In this document: in pieces, positions 13,284 to 21,373 of the stretch
Layout of the letters: every line of letters starts with the position of its first letter
Position numbering within the stretch: the stretch's first letter is position 1
Source of the DNA: Stenotrophomonas pavanii
GTDB lineage: Bacteria > Pseudomonadota > Gammaproteobacteria > Xanthomonadales > Xanthomonadaceae
NCBI RefSeq assembly: GCF_900101175.1
Contig: NZ_FNFQ01000010.1
Location: 89,232 to 153,231, forward strand
Length of the DNA: 64,000 nucleotides
Direction of reading: 5' to 3'
Program-made: the position numbers and the translations under genes
The notes under the pieces: model-generated
What the model saw: only the letters and a program-made list of their open reading frames with translations
Told to the model about the DNA's origin: nothing
The model's database searches: none

Positions 13284-13850
13284 ATGAAAGCCAACGACAT
13301 CAAGAAGGGCAACGTCGTCGAGTACAACAACGGCGTGTACCAGATCCGCGACATCGAGCGCAGCTCGCCGCAGGGTCGCGGCGGCAACGTCCGCTTCCGC
13401 TTCATCATGTACAGCGTGCCGGGCGGCAACAAGCTCGATGCCAGCTTCGATGCCGACGACAACCTGGTCGAGGTCGAACTGCTGCGCCGCCAGTCCACCT
13501 ATTCGTACAAGGACGGCGATGCCTTCGTGTTCCTCGATGACGAGGACTACACCCCCTACACCCTGGACGCGGACGTGATCGGCGATGACGCCGGCTACAT
13601 CACCGACGGCCTGACCGGCATCTACGTGCAGGTGATCGACGAGCAGCCGGTGGCGATCCAGCTGCCGGCCTCGGTGGTGCTGGAAGTGATCGAGACCCCG
13701 CCGGAACTGAAGGGCGGCACCGCGACCAAGCGCCCGAAGCCGGCCAAGCTCAACACCGGCATCGAGATCATGGTGCCGGAGTACATCGTCAATGGTGAAC
13801 GCGTGCTGGTGAACACCGCCACCGGCGAATTCGCCGGCCGCGCCGACTAA
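13284..13850 (+). CDS. efpL: Elongation factor P-like protein EfpL (YeiP)
   Basis: The 188-residue three-domain protein is an EF-P paralogue of the YeiP/EfpL branch. EF-P proteins relieve ribosome stalling at proline runs. The tip loop of domain 1 reads [17 protein letters not shown], with an Arg where EF-P has its modified Lys, a mark of Efp[13 protein letters not shown] and the C-terminal ending GEFAGRAD match YeiP. This is not the main EF-P, which should be elsewhere. Single gene with a perfect 10-bp hairpin downstream. Confidence 0.92.
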   Translation: MKANDIKKGNVVEYNNGVYQIRDIERSSPQGRGGNVRFRFIMYSVPGGNKLDASFDADDNLVEVELLRRQSTYSYKDGDAFVFLDDEDYTPYTLDADVIGDDAGYITDGLTGIYVQVIDEQPVAIQLPASVVLEVIETPPELKGGTATKRPKPAKLNTGIEIMVPEYIVNGERVLVNTATGEFAGRAD

Positions 13851-13877
13851 GCGCTTTCGCTGATCGGCAGCCTGTCC

Positions 13878-13905
13878 CTGCCTGCGGCAAGTTCACCGCA
13901 GGCAG
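13878..13905. terminator. Hairpin after efpL
   Basis: CTGCCTGCGG pairs perfectly with CCGCAGGCAG across an 8-base loop, 28 bases after the efpL stop. There is no T tract. Confidence 0.5.
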
Positions 13906-13933
13906 CGGGCAGCGCATCGGACGCAGCAGCCGT

Positions 13934-13959
13934 GTAGAGCCGAGCGCGGGCTCGGCTCC
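13934..13959 (+). repeat. GTAG-tipped REP, GAGCCGAGC class
   Basis: GTAG at 13934 is followed by the stem AGCCGAGC / GCTCGGCT. The same class occurs at 59816-59839. It lies between the converging efpL and lipoprotein genes. Confidence 0.75.
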
Positions 13960-13968
13960 ACAGGAAGC

Positions 13969-14661
13969 TTACGGCTGCTGTGTACCGAAGTTGCCGCAGC
14001 CGTGGTACTGGCGGGTGCCGATGGTCAGATTCACCTTGGCCTCGAACGCCTCGCCGCTCATGTCGTCCTGGCAGGTGGTGCGCTGGAAGCTGAGCTTGAC
14101 GTCGGTGCCATCGGATGCTTTGCCGCTCCATCCGTCAGCACCCTGGGTGGGCTGGGCGACGTCGAAGCGGCGCTCGCCATAATCGACTTCCACCTGCAGG
14201 CCCGGCGCGTCGCCATCGACGACCGCCAACCAGCCCGGCTCGTTGCCCGTGGCGCGGAACGCGGCCGTGCCCGCGCTGCCATCACCTTCGGTCGCTTCGA
14301 CCGCATGGCACTCGCGGTCCGTCTCGCCCTTCAGGCTCAACAGTCCTTCATCGCTGCCCCGGGTCCAGAAGCTGTTGCCCTGGCCATCGCCATACTTGGC
14401 GCCGGACGCCGCGCGCTCGGAGGTCATGGCGAAGGTACGGTCGCCGATCACCACGGTCGCCGCATCCTCGCCATTGAAGGTCGCGCGCACGCCCAGGTCA
14501 CCGCATTGATAGGCGGTCTCGCTGCCGCCGCCCTTGGCGCCGGGATCCGGCTGCGGCGTGGCAGGCGGGGTGTCATTGGCGGCGGCGGGTGCCTGAGCCG
14601 GCTGGCACGCGGCCAGCACCAAGCCGAGGGAGGCCGCCAACAGACTGGGAACTACACGCAT
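13969..14661 (-). CDS. MliC-type lysozyme-inhibitor lipoprotein with COG3650 domain
   Basis: The 230-residue product starts MRVVPSLLAASLGLVLAAC; LAAC is a lipobox, so it should be a membrane-anchored lipoprotein. After a Pro/Ala-rich linker, residues about 50-120 (YQCGDLGVRATFNG ... TDRECHAVEA) look like the MliC fold that inhibits C-type lysozymes. The C-terminal part (FRATGNEPGWLAVVDG ... YHGCGNFG) matches the COG3650-type domain. Four Cys in the mature part suggest two disulfides. I chose ATG at 14661; the frame stays open upstream without similarity. It could protect peptidoglycan from host lysozyme, but this is inferred from the domain. Confidence 0.8.
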   Translation of the reverse strand: MRVVPSLLAASLGLVLAACQPAQAPAAANDTPPATPQPDPGAKGGGSETAYQCGDLGVRATFNGEDAATVVIGDRTFAMTSERAASGAKYGDGQGNSFWTRGSDEGLLSLKGETDRECHAVEATEGDGSAGTAAFRATGNEPGWLAVVDGDAPGLQVEVDYGERRFDVAQPTQGADGWSGKASDGTDVKLSFQRTTCQDDMSGEAFEAKVNLTIGTRQYHGCGNFGTQQP

Positions 14662-14744
14662 GGCTCGACTCCTTGTCGAAACTACAGAGACGCTCGACCC
14701 TACCACCTTGCGGTGAGCAGGGCCTGAAAGCGGCCTGACCGCAC

Positions 14745-15137
14745 TCACGCGGCCAACACCGCCATCGACAACAACCGGGCGCCGCTGTCTCCGGAACTGC
14801 AGGTCCACACCCGCAGCAGGCGCAGTTTCAACTCGCGCTCCCGGCCCTGCCAATGCACCACCCCGTGCACATCGCCGGACAGCAACGCCAGGCGGCCACA
14901 CAGCAGCGTTTCCACCGCGTGCAGGCGCAGGCTCCGCACCTGCAGGCCTCCGGCATGCCACGCTCCCAGCCACGGCAGGTCGCGCATCCGGCCACCGTGG
15001 CCATCCATCATGAACAGGGCTGGCGATAGCAGCGTGGCCAGCGCATCGTGATCATTCTCCAGCAGTGCCGTGCACAGGCGCTGCTCCAGCGCCATCAACT
15101 GGGGCTCGTGCAGATCTTCAACGCTGTTGCGTTCCAT
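14745..15137 (-). CDS. NTF2-like (DUF4440/SnoaL-type) protein
   Basis: The 130-residue protein has the helix-helix-sheet pattern of the NTF2 fold: LEQRLCTALLENDHDALATLLSPALFMMDGHGG, then alternating strands. The ATG lies 20 bases inside the end of smeZ and has an AAGGAA site upstream, so it is likely translated from the smeYZ transcript. Function is unknown. Confidence 0.7.
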   Translation of the reverse strand: MERNSVEDLHEPQLMALEQRLCTALLENDHDALATLLSPALFMMDGHGGRMRDLPWLGAWHAGGLQVRSLRLHAVETLLCGRLALLSGDVHGVVHWQGRERELKLRLLRVWTCSSGDSGARLLSMAVLAA

Positions 15138-18100
15138 CCACGGTTCCTTCCGGCATCGGCCGGCGCCTGCGCAGCCGCTGCGCGATCCACTGCCGCGCGC
15201 GCTGCACCACTACATAGAAGACCGGCACGAAGAACACCGCCAGCACGGTCGCACTGACCATGCCGCCGAACACACCGGTTCCAATCGCCTGCTGGGTTTC
15301 CTTCGACGCGCCCTGCGCCAGCATCAGCGGCACCACGCCCAGCGCGAACGCCAGCGAGGTCATCACGATCGGCCGCAGGCGCAGCCGCGCCGCCTCCAGC
15401 GCTGCTTCCACCAGGCCGCGACCCTGCTGCTGCAGCTGGCGCGCGAACTCGACGATGAGGATCGCGTTCTTCGCCGACAGCCCGATCACGGTGATCATGC
15501 CGACCTTGAAGAACACGTCGTTGGGCATGCCACGCAACAGCACCGCAGCAACCGCACCGAGCAGGCCCAGTGGCACCACCAGCATCACCGCCAGCGGGAT
15601 CGACCAGCTCTCGTACAGTGCCGCCAGCACCAGGAACACCACCAGCATCGACAGCAGCAACAACCACGGTGCCTGCTGTCCCGATTCGCGCTCCTGCAGC
15701 GACTGGCTGGTCCACTGCAGGGCAAAACCGGACGGCAGCTTCTGCGCCAACCGCTCCATCTCCGCCATGGCCTGGCCGGTCGATACGCCCGAGGCCGGTG
15801 CGCCGGACAGATTCAACGCCGGGAAGCCGAGATAGCGCTGCAGCTGCAGCGGCGCCTCGGTCCAGTGCGGGGTGACCAGCTCGGACAGCGCCACCATGCC
15901 GCCTTCGCTGTTGCGCACGTACAGCTTCAGCACATCCTCCAGTTCCATCCGGTGGGGTGCATCGGCCTGCAGGATCACCTGCTGCAAGCGGCCCTTGTTG
16001 GGGAAATCGTTGACGTACTGCGAGCCCATCGCCGCCGACAGCGTGCTGCTGATGTGCTCGAAGCCCACCCCCATCGCCTCGGCCTTGGCCCGATCGATGT
16101 CCAGCCGCACGCTGGTGCCGGCCGGCAGGCCGTCGGCATGCACCTCCGACAGCAGCGGACTGGCCTCGGCCAGCTTCAACAGCTGCTGCAGGGCTGCGCG
16201 CAGTTCGGCCTGGCTCTGCCCGGTGCGCGCCTGCAGGGCCAGCGAGAAGCCGGACGATCGGCCCAGGCTGTCGATGGCGGGCGGCATCACGCTCATCACC
16301 TCGCCCTCGGCAACCGCCGCCATCGCCTTCTGCGCGGCCTCCACTTCGCCGGCCGCGGTGGCCCCTGCACGCTCACCCCAGTCCTTCAGCATCGTATAGG
16401 TCAGCGCTGCGCTCGGGCCGGAACCGGAGAAGCTGTAGCCGAGGATCGCCTGGTTGGAGCCGATGCCCGGCCGCGAGGCCACATGGCGTTCGTAGGCTTC
16501 GACCACCGCCAAGGTGCGTTCGGCCGTCGCCTCGGCCGGCAGCTGGATCGAGGTCATGAAATAACCCTGGTCCTCCTCCGGCAGGAACGCGCCCGGCAGC
16601 CAGTGCAGGCCCAGCAGTAGCGCCACGACCAGCGCCGCGAACACGCCCATCACCCGCCCGCTCCGCTGCAGCACCGATGCAACACCACGCTGGTAACGCC
16701 CGGTCATCCGCTCGAAGCCGCGATTGAAGGCACCGAACAACCCGCCGCGGCCATGATGGCCATGGGTGCTCGGGCGCAGCAGCGTCGCGCACAGCGCCGG
16801 GGTCAGGCTCAACGCCAGCAGCGCCGAGAACAGGATCGACACCGCCATCGCCACGGTGAACTGGCGGTAGATCGCGCCCACCGAGCCGCTGGCCAGCGCC
16901 ATCGGGATGAACACCGCGGTCAGCACCAGGGTGATGCCGATCACCGCACCGGTCAGCTCGCGCATCGCCTTGAGGGTGGCCTCGCGCGGGGGCAGGCTCT
17001 CCTCGGCCATGATCCGTTCCACGCCTTCGACCACGACGATCGCATCATCGACGATGATGCCGATCGCCAGCACCATGCCGAACATGGTCAGCACGTTGAT
17101 CGAGAAGCCCAGGGCCAGCATCACCGCGAAGGTCCCCAGCAGTGCGATCGGTGCCACCAGCGCTGGAATCAGCGTGTAGCGCCAGTTCTGCAGGAACAGG
17201 TACATCACCGCGAACACCAGCAGCATCGCCTCCAGCAGGGTCTGCACCACCTTCTGGATCGAGATCTTCACGAAGGGTGCGGTATCGAACGGAATGCTCG
17301 ACTCCACCCCGCGCGGCAGCAGCGGTGCCAGCTCGGCCATCCGCTCGCGCACCGCCGCGGCCGTGCGCACCGCATTCGCGCCCGGGCGCAGCTGCACGCC
17401 GGCGGCGGTGGCCGGGTGACCGTCCTCGCGGGTACCCCAGGCGTAGCTCTGCGCGCCCAGCTCGACGCGGGCGACATCGCCCAGCAGTACCCGCGAGCCG
17501 TCGGCCCCGGCGCGCAGCACGATGGCGGCGAACTGCTCCGGCGTGGACAGCTGGCCATCGGCGCTCAACGGCACGGTGATGCGCTGGCCCGGCACACCCG
17601 GCGAATCGCCGATGCGCCCGGGTGAGATCTCCAGGTTCTGCTGCTCGATGGCCGTGGCCACGTCAGTGATGGTCAGGCCGTAACCGGTCAACCGGGCCGG
17701 GTCCAGCCACACGCGCATCGCCTGTTCGGCGCCGAACAGCTGCACACGGCCGACGCCATCGATGCGGCGCAGCTCCTCGATGATGTTGCGGGCCATGAAG
17801 TCGCCGAGCGCTGCCTCGCTGACGCTGGCATCCGGCGAGCGCAGGCCGACCAGCATGAGGAAGCCGGAATCGGCGGCCTCCACGAACAGGCCGTTCTGGC
17901 GCACGCTGCGTGGCAGGCGTGGCTCGATCGCCTTGATCCGGTTCTGCACGTCCACCTGCGCCAGCTCCGGGTCGGTCCCCGGCTTGAAGGTGGCCGTGAT
18001 CGACGCTTCACCGGAGGTATCCACCGACGATTCGAAGTACAGCAGATGCTTGACGCTGGACAGCTCGCGCTCGATCAGGCCGACCACGGCGTCGTTCAGC

Positions 18101-18267
18101 GTCTGCGGGCTGGCGCCCGGATAGCTGGCGTAGATGCTGACGCTGGGCGGCGCAACGGCCGGATAGCGCTCCACCGCCAGCCGAGGGATCGACAGTACGC
18201 CGGCCAGGATGATGAAGATCGCCAGCACCCAGGCGAACACCGGGCGATCGATGAAAAAACGTGCCAT
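15118..18267 (-). CDS. smeZ: RND multidrug efflux permease, SmeZ-type
   Basis: The 1049-residue inner-membrane proton-driven pump belongs to the HAE1 family. It starts MARFFIDRPVFAWVLAI, has two large periplasmic loops, and carries the proton-relay Asp pair in IIVDDAIVVVEG near residue 405. A periplasmic adaptor gene lies 36 bases upstream and a divergent two-component system beyond it. That arrangement, with no outer-membrane channel gene, matches smeYZ of S. maltophilia, linked to aminoglycoside resistance. smeABC would carry an outer-membrane gene and smeDEF a TetR regulator. Family is certain; the Sme name rests on layout and the nearby rpf genes. Confidence 0.88.
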   Translation of the reverse strand: MARFFIDRPVFAWVLAIFIILAGVLSIPRLAVERYPAVAPPSVSIYASYPGASPQTLNDAVVGLIERELSSVKHLLYFESSVDTSGEASITATFKPGTDPELAQVDVQNRIKAIEPRLPRSVRQNGLFVEAADSGFLMLVGLRSPDASVSEAALGDFMARNIIEELRRIDGVGRVQLFGAEQAMRVWLDPARLTGYGLTITDVATAIEQQNLEISPGRIGDSPGVPGQRITVPLSADGQLSTPEQFAAIVLRAGADGSRVLLGDVARVELGAQSYAWGTREDGHPATAAGVQLRPGANAVRTAAAVRERMAELAPLLPRGVESSIPFDTAPFVKISIQKVVQTLLEAMLLVFAVMYLFLQNWRYTLIPALVAPIALLGTFAVMLALGFSINVLTMFGMVLAIGIIVDDAIVVVEGVERIMAEESLPPREATLKAMRELTGAVIGITLVLTAVFIPMALASGSVGAIYRQFTVAMAVSILFSALLALSLTPALCATLLRPSTHGHHGRGGLFGAFNRGFERMTGRYQRGVASVLQRSGRVMGVFAALVVALLLGLHWLPGAFLPEEDQGYFMTSIQLPAEATAERTLAVVEAYERHVASRPGIGSNQAILGYSFSGSGPSAALTYTMLKDWGERAGATAAGEVEAAQKAMAAVAEGEVMSVMPPAIDSLGRSSGFSLALQARTGQSQAELRAALQQLLKLAEASPLLSEVHADGLPAGTSVRLDIDRAKAEAMGVGFEHISSTLSAAMGSQYVNDFPNKGRLQQVILQADAPHRMELEDVLKLYVRNSEGGMVALSELVTPHWTEAPLQLQRYLGFPALNLSGAPASGVSTGQAMAEMERLAQKLPSGFALQWTSQSLQERESGQQAPWLLLLSMLVVFLVLAALYESWSIPLAVMLVVPLGLLGAVAAVLLRGMPNDVFFKVGMITVIGLSAKNAILIVEFARQLQQQGRGLVEAALEAARLRLRPIVMTSLAFALGVVPLMLAQGASKETQQAIGTGVFGGMVSATVLAVFFVPVFYVVVQRARQWIAQRLRRRRPMPEGTVDGTQQR

Positions 18268-18303
18268 GTTGGATTTCCCTGGAGGGACCGGCCCGGGAAA
18301 GGC

Positions 18304-19452
18304 TCAGCCCTGGCTGCCGGCCTGCACGGCACCGGCGCTGGCGACTGGCCTGTGCCAGTCGCGTGCATCGACCACCACGCCTTCCTGCAGGCGTTCCTGG
18401 CCCTCGACCACCACTTTCTCGCCCGCCTTCAGGCCAGAGCGCACCAGCCATTGGCGGTCGACGCTGCCGTCCACCTCCAGCGTGCGGATCACCGCCTTGC
18501 CGTCGCCGCCGATCACCCACGCATAGGCCTGGCCACCGGCGCTGCGCAGGACCGCCTGCTGCGGCACGGTCAGGGCACTGGCCGGCGCGCCGCGTGGCAC
18601 CCTCGCGCGCACGTACATGCCAGGCAGCAGCTGGCGGCGTGGGTTGTCGACCACGATGCGGAGGATCACGTCTCCCGTTCGCGCATCGACGTTGACGCCG
18701 GAAAACAGCAGCGTGCCGCGCTCGGGCAGGGGTTTGCCAGCGGCGCCGATGATCGTCACCGGCAGTTCGCCGGCATCGCCCGCACTGCGCTGCAGCGATT
18801 CCAGCTGCGCGGCGGGCTGCCGCACATCGACGTAGACCTGGTCGATCTGCTGCACCACCGCCATCGGCTCCGGATCGGCGACATCGACCAGTGCGCCTTC
18901 GGTCACCAGCGCCTGGTCGATGCGACCGGCAATCGGTGCGCTGACCGTCGCATGGCGCAGGTCGAGCTGGCGACGCGCCAGGATTGCGCGTGCTTCGTTC
19001 ACGGCGGCGCGGGCCTGTTCGTACTCGGCGCTGGCGTCGTCGCGATGCTGCTGGCTGACCGCCTGCGCGGCGGCCAATGCATGCAGGCGCTGCGACTGAA
19101 CGCGGCTGCGGGCCAGCGCGGCCTCAGTGCGCTGCAGCGCGGCCAATGCCGAATCGACATCGGCACGGAACGCTGCCGGGTCGATCTGGAACAGGGCCTG
19201 GCCGGCACTGACTTCCGCGCCCTGTTCGAACAGGCGCCGCTGCACGATGCCGCCCACCTGGGCTCGGATCTGTGCGGTGCGCACCGCCGCCACGCGGCCG
19301 GGCAGTTCGTCATCGCGCTGCACCACCTGCGGACCCACGCTCACCACGCTGACACGCGGCGCCGGTTCCGGGGTGGCTTCGGGGGAGGAGCAGGCCGTCA
19401 TGGCCAAGGCAAGGGCCGCGATCAACGCGACCGGAGTCCTGAAGGTTCTCAT
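18304..19452 (-). CDS. smeY: RND periplasmic adaptor lipoprotein, SmeY-type
   Basis: This 382-residue adaptor starts MRTFRTPVALIAALALAMTAC with a lipobox (MTAC), so it is anchored in the inner membrane. It has the paired lipoyl halves (IRAQVGGIVQRRLFEQGAEVSAGQALFQID and ATVSAPIAGRI), a coiled-coil hairpin between them, and a beta barrel ending in PGMYVRARV. It links the SmeZ pump to an outer-membrane channel made elsewhere. A start 4 codons upstream is also possible. It is transcribed leftward with smeZ from the region shared with smeRy. Confidence 0.88.
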   Translation of the reverse strand: MRTFRTPVALIAALALAMTACSSPEATPEPAPRVSVVSVGPQVVQRDDELPGRVAAVRTAQIRAQVGGIVQRRLFEQGAEVSAGQALFQIDPAAFRADVDSALAALQRTEAALARSRVQSQRLHALAAAQAVSQQHRDDASAEYEQARAAVNEARAILARRQLDLRHATVSAPIAGRIDQALVTEGALVDVADPEPMAVVQQIDQVYVDVRQPAAQLESLQRSAGDAGELPVTIIGAAGKPLPERGTLLFSGVNVDARTGDVILRIVVDNPRRQLLPGMYVRARVPRGAPASALTVPQQAVLRSAGGQAYAWVIGGDGKAVIRTLEVDGSVDRQWLVRSGLKAGEKVVVEGQERLQEGVVVDARDWHRPVASAGAVQAGSQG

Positions 19453-19580
19453 TGCTGTGCACAATGCCGCGCAGGCGGCGGATAGGTTCTGAAGCGCGCA
19501 GTGTGCGTGGCGATGATGGGGTTTCGATGGAGGAAGTGTGGAGATACGATGGAGGCAAGCACCTTACGGCCCCGCCCTGC
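19453..19580. promoter_or_regulatory. Divergent smeYZ / smeRySy promoter region
   Basis: The 128-base gap separates the pump operon from its two-component system. It should hold both promoters and the binding site of the response regulator. I could not identify a direct-repeat site by eye. Confidence 0.5.
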
Positions 19581-20297
19581 ATGCATGCCTCACCCGCCCT
19601 CGCCGCCCTCGTCCTGATTGTCGAGGATGAGGTCGAGATCGCCGACATCCTTACTGCCTACCTGGAACGCGAAGGCCTGCGCACCCTGCGTGCCGCCGAT
19701 GGCCACAGCGCACTGGACCTGCATCGCAGCGCCCGCCCCGACCTGGTCCTGCTCGATGTGCAGCTGCCGCGCCTGGATGGCTGGAGCGTACTGACCCAGC
19801 TGCGCCAGCGTGGCGAGACGCCGGTGATCATGCTGACCGCATTGGACCAGGACCTGGACAAGCTGACCGCGCTGCGGATGGGCGCCGACGACTACGTGGT
19901 CAAGCCGTTCAACCCGGCCGAGGTGGCCGCGCGCGTGCGCGCCGTGCTCAGGCGGACGTTGCGGGCCTCGCGGGTGGATGCACCCACTGCGCTGCGGGTC
20001 GGCCCACTGCTGATCGATTCGGCCACCCATGCCGTGCACGTCGAGGGCGAAGGCTACAGCCATGAAGTACTGCTCACCCTCACCGAGTTCAAGCTGCTGC
20101 ACTGCATGGCGCTGGCGCCCACGCGCATCTTCAGCCGCAGCGAACTGATGCATGAATGCCTGCCGGAAAGTGAAGCGCTGGAGCGCACCGTCGACAGCCA
20201 TGTCAGCAAGCTGCGCCGCAAGCTCGACGAAGTGGGCATGGTCAACGTGCCGGCCAGCGTGCGCGGCGTCGGCTACCGTCTGATGGCCGACCGCTGA
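19581..20297 (+). CDS. smeRy: OmpR-family response regulator, SmeRy-type
   Basis: The 238-residue regulator has a receiver domain (IVEDE, phospho-acceptor Asp near residue 59 in LVLLDVQLP, Lys in VVKPFNP) and a C-terminal winged helix ending RTVDSHVSKLRRKLDE ... VRGVGYRL. ATG at 19581 (MHASPALAALVLIVEDE) fits the family; the frame is open 43 codons upstream. The stop overlaps the kinase start by one base (TGATG). It probably controls the divergent pump genes. Confidence 0.9.
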   Translation: MHASPALAALVLIVEDEVEIADILTAYLEREGLRTLRAADGHSALDLHRSARPDLVLLDVQLPRLDGWSVLTQLRQRGETPVIMLTALDQDLDKLTALRMGADDYVVKPFNPAEVAARVRAVLRRTLRASRVDAPTALRVGPLLIDSATHAVHVEGEGYSHEVLLTLTEFKLLHCMALAPTRIFSRSELMHECLPESEALERTVDSHVSKLRRKLDEVGMVNVPASVRGVGYRLMADR

Positions 20298-21373
20298 TGG
20301 CCCGCCTGCGCCGCTCCGGGCTCAGCCGCCACATCATCGTGTCGATGTCGCTGATGGTGATCGGCGTCATCGTGATGATGATCCTGTCGTCGTGGCTGCT
20401 GTATGCGGTGCTGGTCGAATTCTTCCCCGGCAGCACCGAAGAGCCCGAAAGCTGGCTGCCGACCGGGCCAGAGCTGGCATGGATGGTCGGCGTGATCCTG
20501 ACCGGACTGGCGCTGGCCCTCGCTGCTTCATTCCGCCTGGCCCATCGCATCCTGTCGCCGTTGAATTCGGTGGTGGACAGCGTGCGCGCGCTTGCCGGCG
20601 GCGACCTCGGCGCACGTGCCAGCGCCGAGGAGAATTCCCCCGGCGAAGTGGCCACCCTGGTCGAGGATTTCAACGCAATGGCGCGCCGCCTGCAGCACAT
20701 GGAGAGCGAGCGCGCGATGTGGCACGCGGCCATTGCCCATGAGCTGCGCACGCCGGTGACGATCCTGCGTGGTCGCCTGCAGGGGCTGGCCGAGGGTGTG
20801 TTCCAGCCGGACGAGTCGCAGTTCCGCAGCCTGCTCGCGCAGGTCGAAGGACTGTCGCGCCTGATCGAGGACCTGCGCGTGCTGAGCCTGTCCGACAACG
20901 CACGGCTGGATGTACGCCGCGCGCGCACCGACGTGGTGGCCGAGGTGCACTCGGTGATGACGTTGGTCGACCCGCAGTTCCGCGCCGCCGGTTTCGTGCT
21001 CGAACTGGAAACCAGCCGTGAGGAGCACAACGCGCACTGTGATCCCACGCGCCTGCGCCAGGCGTTGCTGGCATTGCTGGAGAACGCGCGCCGCTATGCC
21101 AGCCCGGGCAAGGTGCGCATCGCCGTGCATGACACGCCGGGCCACGTGCAGGTGGCAATCGAGGATGAGGGCCCGGGCATCGATCCGGCACTGCACGCGG
21201 ACATCTTCACGCCGTTCACGCGCGCCGACGGCTCGCGCTCACGCCAGGGCGGTGGCAGCGGGCTGGGCCTGGCGGTGGTCAAGGCCATTGCCGATGCGCA
21301 CGGTGGCCAAGCCTACTGCACGCCGGGCAGCGCCGGCGGCAGTCGCTTCGTCATCGAACTGCCGCGCCAGTAG
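20297..21373 (+). CDS. smeSy: Sensor histidine kinase, SmeSy-type
   Basis: The 358-residue kinase has an N-terminal membrane helix (HIIVSMSLMVIGVIVMMILS), a short periplasmic segment, a second helix (AWMVGVILTGLALALAA), a HAMP linker, the H-box AIAHELRTPVTI near residue 148 and an ATPase domain with ALLENARRYA, DEGPGID and GGGSGLGLAVV. It is the likely partner of SmeRy. Its last 23 bases overlap the end of the convergent DUF4105 gene. Confidence 0.9.
   Translation: MARLRRSGLSRHIIVSMSLMVIGVIVMMILSSWLLYAVLVEFFPGSTEEPESWLPTGPELAWMVGVILTGLALALAASFRLAHRILSPLNSVVDSVRALAGGDLGARASAEENSPGEVATLVEDFNAMARRLQHMESERAMWHAAIAHELRTPVTILRGRLQGLAEGVFQPDESQFRSLLAQVEGLSRLIEDLRVLSLSDNARLDVRRARTDVVAEVHSVMTLVDPQFRAAGFVLELETSREEHNAHCDPTRLRQALLALLENARRYASPGKVRIAVHDTPGHVQVAIEDEGPGIDPALHADIFTPFTRADGSRSRQGGGSGLGLAVVKAIADAHGGQAYCTPGSAGGSRFVIELPRQ

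Noticed and set aside
15118-19452. SmeAB or SmeDE assignment for the pump
   Set aside because: No outer-membrane channel gene follows and no TetR gene is nearby. The divergent two-component system and the rpf-side location fit SmeYZ better.
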